Positions 16,769-25,027 of a stretch of DNA of 64,000 bases are shown in pieces (positions within the stretch are counted from its first letter, which is position 1; the number at the start of each line of letters is the position of its first letter). The stretch covers positions 1 to 64,000 of the forward strand of contig CAZXAQ010000012.1 in assembly GCA_964638635.1 (NCBI GenBank), read 5' to 3'. The notes below the pieces were generated by a model that saw nothing but the letters and a program-made list of their open reading frames with translations, had not been told where the DNA came from and did not search any database. Both the position numbers and the translations under genes were made by a program. This DNA comes from SZUA-430 sp964638635. Its GTDB lineage: Bacteria; Pseudomonadota; Alphaproteobacteria; Micropepsales; Micropepsaceae.

Positions 16769-17116
16769 ATGCGTTACAGCTTTGCACTTGCTATGGCGGT
16801 CTTGGCGACCCTATTGGCGGAACCGGCGTTCGCGGTCACGATCACGAATCTCGATCAGACCAGCGTTCGTGTCTTCGTGTGCGACGAAAATTGCGGCCCG
16901 TCGCATGGCGAGGACTGGGGATCGGCGCGCAATTTCTGGCTCGGCACCGGCGAAGCGCGGAGCTTCGACTGCGTCGGCAAGTGCTTCGTCGGCACCTATT
17001 CCGGCGAAAACTCGCCCTCGCTCGGCGACATGGCGTTTGCCGACGACGATGAAGTGTTCGAGGGCACCGAGAGCGGCTACATCCGCAACGGCTACGCGAC
17101 GCACAAGGCGAATTAG
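16769..17116 (+). CDS. Small secreted cysteine-containing protein, unknown function
   Basis: This 115-aa protein begins with a clear signal peptide (RYSFALAMAVLATLLAEPAFA, cleavage after AFA). The mature ~94 residues hold four cysteines (VFVCDENC, FDCVGKC), probably two disulfides, and a Thr/Asp/Glu-rich tail. GGAGAACAAGAG precedes the ATG. I do not recognise a family. Its base composition is similar to its neighbours. It ends 6 nt before the stop of the convergent serine hydrolase gene. It lies ~280 nt downstream of repeat copy A; another secreted Cys protein lies next to copy B. Confidence 0.65.
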   Translation: MRYSFALAMAVLATLLAEPAFAVTITNLDQTSVRVFVCDENCGPSHGEDWGSARNFWLGTGEARSFDCVGKCFVGTYSGENSPSLGDMAFADDDEVFEGTESGYIRNGYATHKAN

Positions 17117-17122
17117 CTGCGC

Positions 17123-18910
17123 TCAGTCCACAATCGCCGGGATGATGGCGCCGCCCACGACTTGGTCGCGCCAGCGGCCCCAGATGCCGCCTTGGCCGTA
17201 GTTGCCGCCGGTCATAACGACCGCGAGGTCGAGTTCGGGGACGACGATCAGGAGTTGGCCGCCGTTGCCGGAGGCTTCGTATTCTTTGTAGGTGCGGCCG
17301 CCCGCCTTGATGTCGAATGTGTGCCAGGCGAGCGCGTCGGCACTGCCTGGGGCGTAGAAATTCGGGAACTGTTCCGTGGTAAGGCCGGTTGTGGCTTCGT
17401 TGACGGGTATGCGCGGCGCCGTTGAGGTCTTGACCCAGTCGCGCGCGGCGATGCGTTTGCCCGCCCACGTGCCGCCGTCGAGGTAGAGTTGACCGACCTT
17501 CAGAAGATCGCGCGGGCGCAGCCGGGCACCGCCACCGAGATAGCCTTCCTCGTTCGGGGCGAGGTTCCAAGCGTAGAGGCCGAATTGGAGAGGCCGCGCG
17601 ATGGTGCGATCGAACAACTCAGGGAGCCAGGTGTTCGTCGCCACAGTCAGTGCACCACCCATCAGGTTTAGGTTGGCCGAGCAATAGGCATAGCGGCTGC
17701 CCGGCTCGTGCAGCATCGGCAGATCGAGCGTGTACTTCCAATAGTCGGGTTCGGTCTGTTGCGTTTGGAGGCGCTCTTCGTTGCCGGGCGAGTTTTCGTC
17801 GTTGTCGTCGCAGGCGAGGCCGGAGGTGTGCGTCATCAGATGCGCGAGCGTGATGCGATCCTTGGACGGCGCGGGGTTCGCGAAGGGACCGCGCGCGCTC
17901 AGCAGGGCCGTGATTGAGGACTCGGGCCCGATCTTCGTGCCGTCGCGCATCACCGCGCCGAGCATCACAGAGGCAAACGTTTTTCCGGCGGAGCGCAGAT
18001 CATGCAGCGTGTTGCGATCGTGGCCGAAGAAGTACTCTTCGAGGACCAGTTTTCCGCGCCGCGCAATCAACAGCGAGTGGATCAGCGACGGCTGGCGGCC
18101 GGCCGGATCGGATTCGGCGATCGACTTCACGAGCGCTGCGAGCGCCGCTTCGTCGAGACCTGCTTTGCGCGCGGACACCGTCTGCCAGCCGTCGTTGAGC
18201 GCCGCTGGCGCGGTGTAGGCGTAAGCGGTTCCCGGCGGCTTCGGAAAGAATGCCGCCGCCTCTGCCGGCGATTTACGGACGAGTTCCAGTTCGCGGCGGA
18301 ACTGGGGCCACATCAGCTTCAGGCGGTCGGGATTGGGCGACAACGCCGCGGTGTGCACGATGCCCTTACCGTCCTCGTTTTCGAGGAAACGCACGGTCGC
18401 GCCGTCGCGCCGCACGAAGAAGCGCGAGGCGCCGCCGCGGGTGTTGATCTCCGGATTGCGGAAGGCGCCGATCAACATGCCGTCTTCGCGGCGGAAGATC
18501 TTGAGATAGAGCGTGAAGCCGAGGGCGAGCTTCGGCACGTCGCCGCGCCATTCGCCGGTTGCGGCTTGGCGCAGCGTCAGCGGCGAGGCGAGCGGTTGTT
18601 CGGTGACACCTTCTTGAATCCAGAAGCCGTCGAGGCGGCGGTTGGCCAGACGGCCGCGGAAGGCGCCTTCGCCGTTCGGAAAGCGAAAGCGGACATCGTT
18701 GTCTTTCACCTCAAACCGCGCCTCGCGCGCGCCGAGCGCCGCGGTCCAACCGCCGTCGTTGCGGCGGACGACGAGTTCGCCCTCCGGCCGCTGGAACGGC
18801 GTGGTGCTGACCCACAGGCCTTCGAGCGCGCCAGCTTGGTCGTCTGCGCGCGCGGCGCCGGTCATGCATGCCGCCAACAACGCGGCGGCGAATACCCTAT
18901 GCAACAGCAT
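17123..18910 (-). CDS. Secreted serine hydrolase (class C beta-lactamase family)
   Basis: This 595-aa exported protein has a signal peptide, an N-terminal beta-rich region of ~230 residues, and a C-terminal serine-beta-lactamase-like domain. The SxxK motif is SAGK (Ser307), YCSANLN (Tyr409) supplies the YxN-like element, and a GGGARLRPRDLLKVGQLYL helix plus a GNGGQ segment complete the active site. Such proteins are usually esterases, DD-peptidases or amidases rather than true beta-lactamases. The start is placed at ATG 18910 behind GGGGGA; GTG at 18928 is also possible. It overlaps the upstream GntR regulator gene by 14 nt, suggesting co-expression and possibly local control. Confidence 0.82.
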   Translation of the reverse strand: MLLHRVFAAALLAACMTGAARADDQAGALEGLWVSTTPFQRPEGELVVRRNDGGWTAALGAREARFEVKDNDVRFRFPNGEGAFRGRLANRRLDGFWIQEGVTEQPLASPLTLRQAATGEWRGDVPKLALGFTLYLKIFRREDGMLIGAFRNPEINTRGGASRFFVRRDGATVRFLENEDGKGIVHTAALSPNPDRLKLMWPQFRRELELVRKSPAEAAAFFPKPPGTAYAYTAPAALNDGWQTVSARKAGLDEAALAALVKSIAESDPAGRQPSLIHSLLIARRGKLVLEEYFFGHDRNTLHDLRSAGKTFASVMLGAVMRDGTKIGPESSITALLSARGPFANPAPSKDRITLAHLMTHTSGLACDDNDENSPGNEERLQTQQTEPDYWKYTLDLPMLHEPGSRYAYCSANLNLMGGALTVATNTWLPELFDRTIARPLQFGLYAWNLAPNEEGYLGGGARLRPRDLLKVGQLYLDGGTWAGKRIAARDWVKTSTAPRIPVNEATTGLTTEQFPNFYAPGSADALAWHTFDIKAGGRTYKEYEASGNGGQLLIVVPELDLAVVMTGGNYGQGGIWGRWRDQVVGGAIIPAIVD

Positions 18911-19580
18911 CTTTCTTCGTTCCCCCACTCTTTGCGCGCGCCCTCAGCCACGCCAAAATCGGCTCGCGCCCCTCGCGCATGTTTTGTTCGAGCGCCGCGC
19001 AAGCGCCCGCCAGATCGCCCTTGCGCAAGGCCGCGATGATGCGGGTGTGTGCCTTGCTGGCGTCGACGACGCGCTTCTGTTCGCGCATCAGCGCCAGTTC
19101 GTATCGGCGCGTCCGGCGGATGACACCGTCGATCATGTCCACCAGCACGCGGTTCGGGCAGTGCGTGAGCAACTCGCGATGCCAGTCGTCGTCGCATTCG
19201 ACCGCGCGTTCGGGTTTTTGCAGCGCGGCGAGTTTTTTGTTCAGCGCTTCCAGCCGGTCGAGTTGGCCGGCCGCGGGCAGGCCCGCCAGCTTCAGCGCCG
19301 CGGGATCGAGGATCGGGCGCAGTTCGTAGAGCTGCAAGAATTCGTCTTCGGTCAGCGGCGCCACGAAGTAGCCATGGCGCGGCTTTGCCGTCAGCGAGCC
19401 ATCGGCACTCAGGCGATTCAGCGCCTCGCGCAGCGGCGTGCGGCTGACGCCCAATTGCGCCGATAACTGCACTTCGTTGATGCGCTCGCCATCGCCCAAA
19501 CGGCCGTCGACGATCATCGCGCGGATGGCGTCGGCGACGGTGTCGGCCAGATTCGGGCGGTCAATTATTGTATACTGCAT
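18897..19580 (-). CDS. GntR-family transcriptional regulator, FCD subfamily
   Basis: This 227-aa regulator has an N-terminal winged helix (LSAQLGVSRTPLREALNRLSADG) and a C-terminal all-helical FCD ligand-binding domain with the Asp/His metal-site pattern (DDDWHRELLTHC and later KAHTRIIAAL). FCD regulators respond to carboxylic acids or sugars. The palindrome TGTATGCAGTATACA on the coding strand covers the start codon (19569-19583), so autorepression is likely. The serine hydrolase gene follows with a short overlap and may be the regulated target. Confidence 0.86.
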   Translation of the reverse strand: MQYTIIDRPNLADTVADAIRAMIVDGRLGDGERINEVQLSAQLGVSRTPLREALNRLSADGSLTAKPRHGYFVAPLTEDEFLQLYELRPILDPAALKLAGLPAAGQLDRLEALNKKLAALQKPERAVECDDDWHRELLTHCPNRVLVDMIDGVIRRTRRYELALMREQKRVVDASKAHTRIIAALRKGDLAGACAALEQNMREGREPILAWLRARAKSGGTKKDAVA

Positions 19581-19583
19581 ACA
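19569..19583. promoter_or_regulatory. Candidate GntR operator over the regulator start codon
   Basis: TGTAT-ACTGC-ATACA is an interrupted palindrome matching the TGTAT/ATACA style of FCD-regulator operators. It spans the ATG of the GntR gene at 19580. Assignment is by position and pattern only. Confidence 0.5.
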
Positions 19584-19670
19584 GTGTTGTACTCGAGATA
19601 CTTCGGGCCGTCAAACCCCCTTGGAACTTTTGATGGAGGCCTCCCAGCATTGCTAAGGTTCCTTGCTTCA

Positions 19671-19703
19671 TTGTATCCTTACCTCCTTACAGTAAGGGTA
19701 CAA
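19671..19703. promoter_or_regulatory. Inverted-repeat operator upstream of the toxin-antitoxin pair
   Basis: TTGTATCCTTAC (19671-19682) and GTAAGGGTACAA (19692-19703) are inverted repeats with 11 of 12 matches, separated by 9 nt. A second nested palindrome CCTTACAGTAAGG lies at 19685-19697. The block ends 2 nt before the antitoxin ATG, the usual site for autorepression by an antitoxin-toxin complex. Confidence 0.65.
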
Positions 19704-19705
19704 GA

Positions 19706-19936
19706 ATGGGCGTCCTCGCGAGCAAGGTAACGGCCAAAGGTCAAACGACGATCCCGGCAGAGGTTCGGGCCAAGTTGCGCCTGAAGCCCGGCGATGCCGT
19801 CATCTATCGTCAGACGAAGGCCGGGATCGTTATTCGAAAGGCCGGCGTGCTCGATGCCGAGTTTCTCAAACTTCAGGAGCACGCGTTAAGCGATTGGCTC
19901 TCGCCGGAGGCCGACGAGGCGTTTCGTGATTTGTAA
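19706..19936 (+). CDS. AbrB/MazE-type antitoxin
   Basis: This 76-aa protein has a SpoVT-AbrB swapped-hairpin DNA-binding domain: SKVTAKGQTTIPAEVRAKLRLKPGDAVIYR is a textbook match. The acidic C-terminal tail (LSPEADEAFRDL) is the expected toxin-neutralising segment. The gene overlaps the downstream PemK/MazF toxin gene by 11 nt. It most likely binds the inverted repeat just upstream of its own start. Confidence 0.88.
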   Translation: MGVLASKVTAKGQTTIPAEVRAKLRLKPGDAVIYRQTKAGIVIRKAGVLDAEFLKLQEHALSDWLSPEADEAFRDL

Positions 19937-20261
19937 GCGATGGGACGTCGTACGGCTGACGTTCCCGTATGTTGAAGGCCATGATGCAAAGAAGCGCCCG
20001 GCCCTGATCGTCTCGACGGAACCGTTGACAGCGAACTATCGCGTTTTGTGGGCGATGATGATCACAACCGCAAAAGGGGGGACGCTGCCGGAAGATATCC
20101 GCATCAACGATCCGACGGCGGCCGGACTGCCCGAAGATTGCGTCATTCGGCCGTCACGACTCTTCACGATCTCCGAAGATCTCCTCGATCGACGGCTCGG
20201 CGCGATCAAGGCGCAGGAGCGAAACGCCGTTGCGGCGTTTCTGAAGCGGCATATCCCTTAG
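19926..20261 (+). CDS. PemK/MazF-type toxin (predicted endoribonuclease)
   Basis: This 111-aa protein starts at a GTG inside the antitoxin gene. It has the PemK/MazF SH3-like fold signature: WDVVRLTFPYVEGHDAKKRPALIVS, a central strand with MMITTAK, and DCVIRPSRLFTISEDLL. The family cleaves mRNA. The RPALIVS arginine/serine region and the overlap with an AbrB-type antitoxin make a type II toxin-antitoxin module the best reading. A fragment resembling a GntR gene start, then a terminator hairpin, follow. Confidence 0.86.
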   Translation: MICKRWDVVRLTFPYVEGHDAKKRPALIVSTEPLTANYRVLWAMMITTAKGGTLPEDIRINDPTAAGLPEDCVIRPSRLFTISEDLLDRRLGAIKAQERNAVAAFLKRHIP

Positions 20262-20273
20262 GCAGCCAACGAA

Positions 20274-20337
20274 CCAAGGCGGCCGTCGACGATCGTCGCG
20301 CGGGCGGAATGCCGCGATCGATGTCGGCTAACAGATC
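20274..20337 (-). pseudogene. Fragment resembling the 5' part of the GntR regulator gene
   Basis: CGGCCGTCGACGATCGTCGCGCGG here matches the GntR gene at 19501-19524 with one mismatch over 24 nt, and similarity continues loosely (GTGTCGGC/ATGTCGGC). On the minus strand it would encode TIVDGRLG, matching MIVDGRLG of the regulator. It appears to be the remnant of a paralogous regulator gene, with the toxin-antitoxin pair now lying between it and the intact gene. Confidence 0.45.
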
Positions 20338-20380
20338 ACAGTAACGCGGATTTAGGTAGGAATTTCGGTCTAGGCCGGCG

Positions 20381-20410
20381 AAAAGGGGGCGGTGAGGCTG
20401 CTCCCTTTTT
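20381..20410 (+). terminator. Intrinsic terminator after the toxin-antitoxin region
   Basis: AAAAGGG (20381-20387) pairs with CCCTTTTT (20403-20410) around a GC-rich interior (GGC...GCT). The T run on the + strand and A run on the left give a plausible, possibly bidirectional, terminator. It ends 13 nt before the next gene start. Confidence 0.5.
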
Positions 20411-20423
20411 GCTATGAGCGGGC

Positions 20424-21206
20424 ATGAGCCATTGGCAACGCTATGCCGCGCGCTGGTCGCAAATCGCCCCGCCCTTGCGGCCGACGGAAGAGACGGTGCG
20501 CTTGATGCAGTCGCTGGTCGGCGATGCGCGTGCGCGCGTGCTGCTGTTGGGTGTTACACCGGAGCTTGCCGACGCGTTCGAGCAGGTGCACGCCATCGAC
20601 AAGAGTTCGCAGATGGTGGCCAACGTTTGGCCGGGCGACACGGCGACGAAACGCGCGGTCGTCGCGGATTGGCTCGACACGACCGAACCCGCTTCGCACT
20701 TCGACGCGGTGGTCGGGGATGGGAGCCTCAACAACGTGCTCTATCCGCGCGAATTGAAAACGCTCTTCCAAAACCTTGCGCAGGTGATGAAGCCGGACGG
20801 CCGCTTTGCTTGCCGCTTGTTCGAGCGGCCGGAGCGCGCGATCACGGAGGACGATCTTCGCAAGACCGCGCGCGGCGGCAGCGGGCACGGGTTTCATGCG
20901 TTCAAGTGGCAGCTTGCGATGCACCTGGCGGCGAAGGTCGGGGCCGATCTCCCGGTGGCGCTGATCCTGCAGATTTTCAACGAGATGTTCGCCGATCGCG
21001 ACGCGCTTGCCGCGGTGACCGGCTGGTCGCGTGCGGCGATCGACACGATCGACGTCTATCGCGGGTCGCCGGTCGTCTATGCGTTTCCCGACCGGGCGGA
21101 GTTTCGCGCCGCGCTTCCGGATGCATTCACGCAGGTCGAGTTCCTTGCGTGCGGTTCCTACGATCTTGCGCCGTTGTGTCCGATCCTGACGTTCGTTAAG
21201 GCGTGA
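20424..21206 (+). CDS. Class I SAM-dependent methyltransferase-like protein
   Basis: This 260-aa protein has a Rossmann-type methyltransferase core: motif I is RVLLLGVTPELADAF (glycine-poor, as in some divergent members), an acidic strand end at FEQVHAIDKS, and FDAVVGDGSLNNVLYP as motif IV. A helical domain with FNEMFADRDALAAVTGW follows. It ends 3 nt before a PaaK-like ligase gene, so the two are probably translated together. Substrate unknown; the ligase neighbour suggests a small carboxylic acid or polyketide-like intermediate. Confidence 0.7.
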   Translation: MSHWQRYAARWSQIAPPLRPTEETVRLMQSLVGDARARVLLLGVTPELADAFEQVHAIDKSSQMVANVWPGDTATKRAVVADWLDTTEPASHFDAVVGDGSLNNVLYPRELKTLFQNLAQVMKPDGRFACRLFERPERAITEDDLRKTARGGSGHGFHAFKWQLAMHLAAKVGADLPVALILQIFNEMFADRDALAAVTGWSRAAIDTIDVYRGSPVVYAFPDRAEFRAALPDAFTQVEFLACGSYDLAPLCPILTFVKA

Positions 21207-21209
21207 CCC

Positions 21210-22574
21210 ATGGGCGTGCGTGAACGCTCCGACGTTGAGGGGATCGTTTGGCCAGCGCTGCATGCGGGCGAACGGGCCACGCTTGCGGCGATGCTGGCGC
21301 AACTCGAGCGGACCGAACGGTTGCCGCCGGCGGAGCTCAGTGCGCGGCAGAACGAGCAGCTTTCGGCGCTGATCGCGCATCACGCAAGGCATACGCCGTC
21401 GTTTCGGGCACGGCTTAGCCAGGCCGGCGTGAAGACGATCGCAGGCGCCGACGACTTGCGCCGCTTGACGCCGCTGACGCGGCGCGACGTGCAGACGGCG
21501 GGCGCATCGTTCTTCGCGACCCATGTGCCGCAGGCGCACTTGCCTATTGGGCACGTGAAGACGTCGGGGTCGACGGGCGAACCCGTCACCGTTCACAAGA
21601 CGGCCGTGAACCGGTTGTTCTGGGCCGCACTCGCGGTGCGCGATCATGTGTGGAACGGGCGCGACTTCGGCGGGCGCATGACGGCGATCCGCGCGAACTT
21701 GAGTTCCTATGCCGAAGAAGACAATTGGGGCCATCCGGTGGCGGCGCTCTACGAGACGGGACCCGCACAAGGGATTCCGATCACGACCGACATCGCCGAG
21801 CAGCTTCGGCTCGTCGCGCGATTCCGGCCCAACATTCTTCTGATCTATCCGAACAATCTCGACGCGTTTGTCGAGGTTTGGGAGCGCGAAGGATATGCGC
21901 TCGATTGCATCCGCCACGTGAAGACAATCGGCGAGACCGTGTCGGAGCGGTTGCGCGCGCGTGTGAAGGCGGTGACGGGGCTTCGCGTCGAGGACAATTA
22001 CTCATCGCAAGAGTTGGGGCCGATCGCCATTCAGTGTCCCGCGAGCGGGCTTTATCATGTGATGGGCGAGACGTTGATCGTCGAAGTGCTGCGCGCGGAC
22101 GGCGCGTCTTGCGGCGAAGGCGAGGCGGGACGGGTCGTCGTGACGGACTTGCACAATCTCGCCGCGCCGATGGTTCGCTATGACATCGGCGATTATGCGG
22201 AACCGGGGCCGCCGTGCCCTTGCGGCCGCGGACTCCCTACGCTGAAACGCATCTTGGGGCGCGAACGCAATCTGATCGTCAAGGCTGACGGGTCGCGGCA
22301 TTGGCCGCTGGTCGGCTTCCACCGCTACGACGAGGCGGCGCCAGTGCGGCAGTATCAGTTCGTGCAGCACACGACGCGCGACATCGAGTTCAAGGTGGTC
22401 ACCGACGCGCCTTTGACGGAGGCGCAACGCGCGAAGCTGATCGAAATCGCGACCGGGGCCCTGGGCGGCGGGCTTGTGATCCATGTCACCGAATCCCGCG
22501 CCCGGCTTCCGCAGGCCGCGAACGGCAAGTTCGAAGAGTTCGTTTCGCTCGTGCAGACCGCGGGCGGCGCTTAG
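21210..22574 (+). CDS. Phenylacetate-CoA ligase-like adenylate-forming enzyme (PaaK/CapK family)
   Basis: This 454-aa ANL-superfamily enzyme has the P-loop TSGSTGEPV (near residue 118), a core DNYSSQELGPIA segment, and YDIGDYAEPGPPCPCGRGLP, where the YDIGD aspartate binds AMP ribose and the Cys pair is typical of PaaK relatives. The C-terminal lid domain (LPQAANGKFEEFVS) is present with the catalytic Lys position. It activates an aromatic or other carboxylate as acyl-AMP or acyl-CoA. It forms a two-gene unit with the upstream methyltransferase; no complete phenylacetate pathway is nearby. Confidence 0.8.
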   Translation: MGVRERSDVEGIVWPALHAGERATLAAMLAQLERTERLPPAELSARQNEQLSALIAHHARHTPSFRARLSQAGVKTIAGADDLRRLTPLTRRDVQTAGASFFATHVPQAHLPIGHVKTSGSTGEPVTVHKTAVNRLFWAALAVRDHVWNGRDFGGRMTAIRANLSSYAEEDNWGHPVAALYETGPAQGIPITTDIAEQLRLVARFRPNILLIYPNNLDAFVEVWEREGYALDCIRHVKTIGETVSERLRARVKAVTGLRVEDNYSSQELGPIAIQCPASGLYHVMGETLIVEVLRADGASCGEGEAGRVVVTDLHNLAAPMVRYDIGDYAEPGPPCPCGRGLPTLKRILGRERNLIVKADGSRHWPLVGFHRYDEAAPVRQYQFVQHTTRDIEFKVVTDAPLTEAQRAKLIEIATGALGGGLVIHVTESRARLPQAANGKFEEFVSLVQTAGGA

Positions 22575-22681
22575 CTAACCGTTCGTTAAGCGGGCGGTTG
22601 CGGCCAATTGTGCGGGTTCGGCAAACGCTCCGTTAGGGCGGCTCCGGGCAGGATGGCACCTCACTTTTCGAGGATCCGTCC

Positions 22682-25018
22682 ATGACGACGTTGCGCCGTC
22701 TTGCGTTGCTGGCTGTTGGTGCAAGCGCGCTGCCGTTTGTCGCGACCGCCGAGCCGCTGCCGTTGGTTTACGGCGTCGCGGAACGTCAGACGGCCGAAGC
22801 GGAAGACGGCGTTTGGTTTGTGGCCGAGAGTCAGGCCGGACAGGTGACGCCTTCGGCCGTGCGCCGGCGCCGGCCGCCGCCGCCTCCCCCGCCGCCGCCA
22901 CCTCCACCGCCGCCGCCGGGTGGTTCGCGGATCATCGTCGGTATCGTGGATACCGGCGTCGATCTCGATCATCCGGAGTTCGCCGGGCGCATCCTCAGTG
23001 GCACTTGCTTCGGCGGCGCGACCGTCTGTTCGGGGGCGGCGGCTCTCGGCGACGACAATCACGGGCACGGCACGCATGTGGCCGGCATCGTTGCGGCGGC
23101 CGCGAACGGCATCGGCAACACGGGTGTCGCGCCCGAGGCCGCGATCTTGCCGGTGAAAGTTCTGTCGGCGAGCGGCAGCGGCAGCGATTTCAGCGTCGCA
23201 AGCGGCATTACCTATGCGGCGTCGCGCGGCGCGCGCGTCATCAACATGAGCCTCGGCGGGTCGTCGCCATCGAGCGTGTATTTGGCGCCGCTGAGCCAAG
23301 CGGCTGCGACCGCGGTGATCGTCGCTGCGGCCGGCAACGACGGCAACGCGCTGGCGCCAGGGTATCCGGCCGCTTACGCGACGCAAGCCGGAATCGTGGG
23401 CAGCATGATCATTGTGGGGTCGGTCGGGCCCACGAACGTCATCTCGTCGTTTTCGCAAACGCCCGGCAACGGCGGGTGCGTCGTCTCCGGCGGCAAAACA
23501 ACGTGCTTCAAAGACGTGTTCTTGGTGGCGCCGGGGCAAAGCATCCTCTCTGCGTATCCCGGCGGCGGCTACGCCTACATGTCGGGTACGTCGATGGCGA
23601 CGCCTCATGTGTCAGGCGTTGCGGCGCGCGTGTTTGCGGCGTCGCCCTATCTGACGCCGCAGCAGGTGGTGAGCATTCTGCTGCAGTCGGCCACCGATTT
23701 GGGCGCACCGGGAACGGACGCCATCTACGGGCGCGGGCTCGTGAACCTGCAGGCGGCGCTTGCGCCGATTGGTGCGCAGTCGATCGCAACATCGGGTGCG
23801 ACGACGGCAGCTTATGCGGGCACCGGTAATGTGGGTACGGCGGGCTTTTCCGGTGTGCTCGGCTTCGGCCTTGGGACGTCGACGGTTGCGAAGAATGCCG
23901 TGTTCTTCGATTCCTTCGGCCGCGATTATCGCACCGATTTGACGGCGGCCGTCGGAAGCGCGGCGCTGAGCCTTGAGGGTTTCGTCACGCAAGGGACCGG
24001 CTTGTGGCGAAGCGTCGCCTTCGCCAGCGACGGCTTCAGCGCGTCGGGCTTCGTCTCGGATGGCGCGAGGAACGCGGTTCTGGGCGAGGCACGCGACGGC
24101 GCGTTCAGCGATGTCGTCGTGCGGGCGAGGCTTGGCGAGGATGCGACGCTGATCCTAGGCCACAACGCGGCGCCGCAGGGACAGTTAAGCGCGCTCGATC
24201 TGGCCGCGAGCGAGGCCTATGACGGCTTGTTCCTTTCGGCATCGGCGTTGAACTCGCCGTTCATGGCCTTGACCGAGGATGCAACGTTCCTCGGCGCGGG
24301 CGTTGCATTGAGCGACACGCTGGCCCTCACGTTTGCGCATGCGCGCACAGAAGAGCATGTGGCGGTCGAGGACGCCTTCGCTCCGGCGCAGGATCAGTCG
24401 CATGTGCGGTCGGCGGCGAACACGATCGCGGCGATGAGCTGGCGGTTTGCGCCGTGGGGTGTGGCCGGCGTCAACGTCGCGCGAACCGGCGAAGCGAACA
24501 GCCTGCTCGGCAGCCAGGAGTCCGGCGCGCTGACGTTGACCGCGGATGCGGCGACGATATCGGCCGGGTTCGGTGTGCGCATGAATCTGGGCGACGACTG
24601 GGTTGCGTCGGCGTCATGGTCGCGCGGATCGACGGAAGCGACGCCGGTCGCGAATGGGCTCGTGCAGAGCTTCTCCGGAATCGAGGCCCAAGCCTACGGC
24701 GTGGCGCTTGCGAAGCGCGGGGTGTTCGGCGCAGTGGATTCGCTGGGGCTAGCGGTTTCGCGGCCGCTGCAGATCACGTCCGGCACGGCTGTCGTGACCG
24801 CGTCGACGGGCGTCACCGAGGCGCGCGACATCGTCTACACGACGGAGGTCTTGAACCTCGCCAGTCCGACGCCGGAAACCGACGTCGAACTCGGCTACAG
24901 CGCGCAGGTCGGCGACGGGCTTTCGCTGCAAGCGAGCGCGATGTACCAGCAGAACGCCGGCGGCGTTCAGGGCGACAACGCCGTCGCCGCGTTCGTGACG
25001 CTGAAAGGGTCGTGGTAG
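22682..25018 (+). CDS. S8 (subtilisin-family) serine protease autotransporter
   Basis: This 778-aa protein has a signal peptide (cleavage near TAEP), then RRRR and 15 consecutive prolines (65-79). A subtilisin domain follows with catalytic Asp90 (IVDTG), His129 (HGHGTHVAG), oxyanion Asn219 (AAGNDG) and Ser304 (SGTSMATPHVSG). The last ~250 residues are a beta-barrel autotransporter domain ending in an aromatic residue (KGSW). It is therefore a type Va-secreted surface protease. The polyproline stretch in front of the protease domain is unusually long. It is transcribed alone. Confidence 0.9.
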   Translation: MTTLRRLALLAVGASALPFVATAEPLPLVYGVAERQTAEAEDGVWFVAESQAGQVTPSAVRRRRPPPPPPPPPPPPPPPGGSRIIVGIVDTGVDLDHPEFAGRILSGTCFGGATVCSGAAALGDDNHGHGTHVAGIVAAAANGIGNTGVAPEAAILPVKVLSASGSGSDFSVASGITYAASRGARVINMSLGGSSPSSVYLAPLSQAAATAVIVAAAGNDGNALAPGYPAAYATQAGIVGSMIIVGSVGPTNVISSFSQTPGNGGCVVSGGKTTCFKDVFLVAPGQSILSAYPGGGYAYMSGTSMATPHVSGVAARVFAASPYLTPQQVVSILLQSATDLGAPGTDAIYGRGLVNLQAALAPIGAQSIATSGATTAAYAGTGNVGTAGFSGVLGFGLGTSTVAKNAVFFDSFGRDYRTDLTAAVGSAALSLEGFVTQGTGLWRSVAFASDGFSASGFVSDGARNAVLGEARDGAFSDVVVRARLGEDATLILGHNAAPQGQLSALDLAASEAYDGLFLSASALNSPFMALTEDATFLGAGVALSDTLALTFAHARTEEHVAVEDAFAPAQDQSHVRSAANTIAAMSWRFAPWGVAGVNVARTGEANSLLGSQESGALTLTADAATISAGFGVRMNLGDDWVASASWSRGSTEATPVANGLVQSFSGIEAQAYGVALAKRGVFGAVDSLGLAVSRPLQITSGTAVVTASTGVTEARDIVYTTEVLNLASPTPETDVELGYSAQVGDGLSLQASAMYQQNAGGVQGDNAVAAFVTLKGSW

Positions 25019-25027
25019 GCGCTTAGC

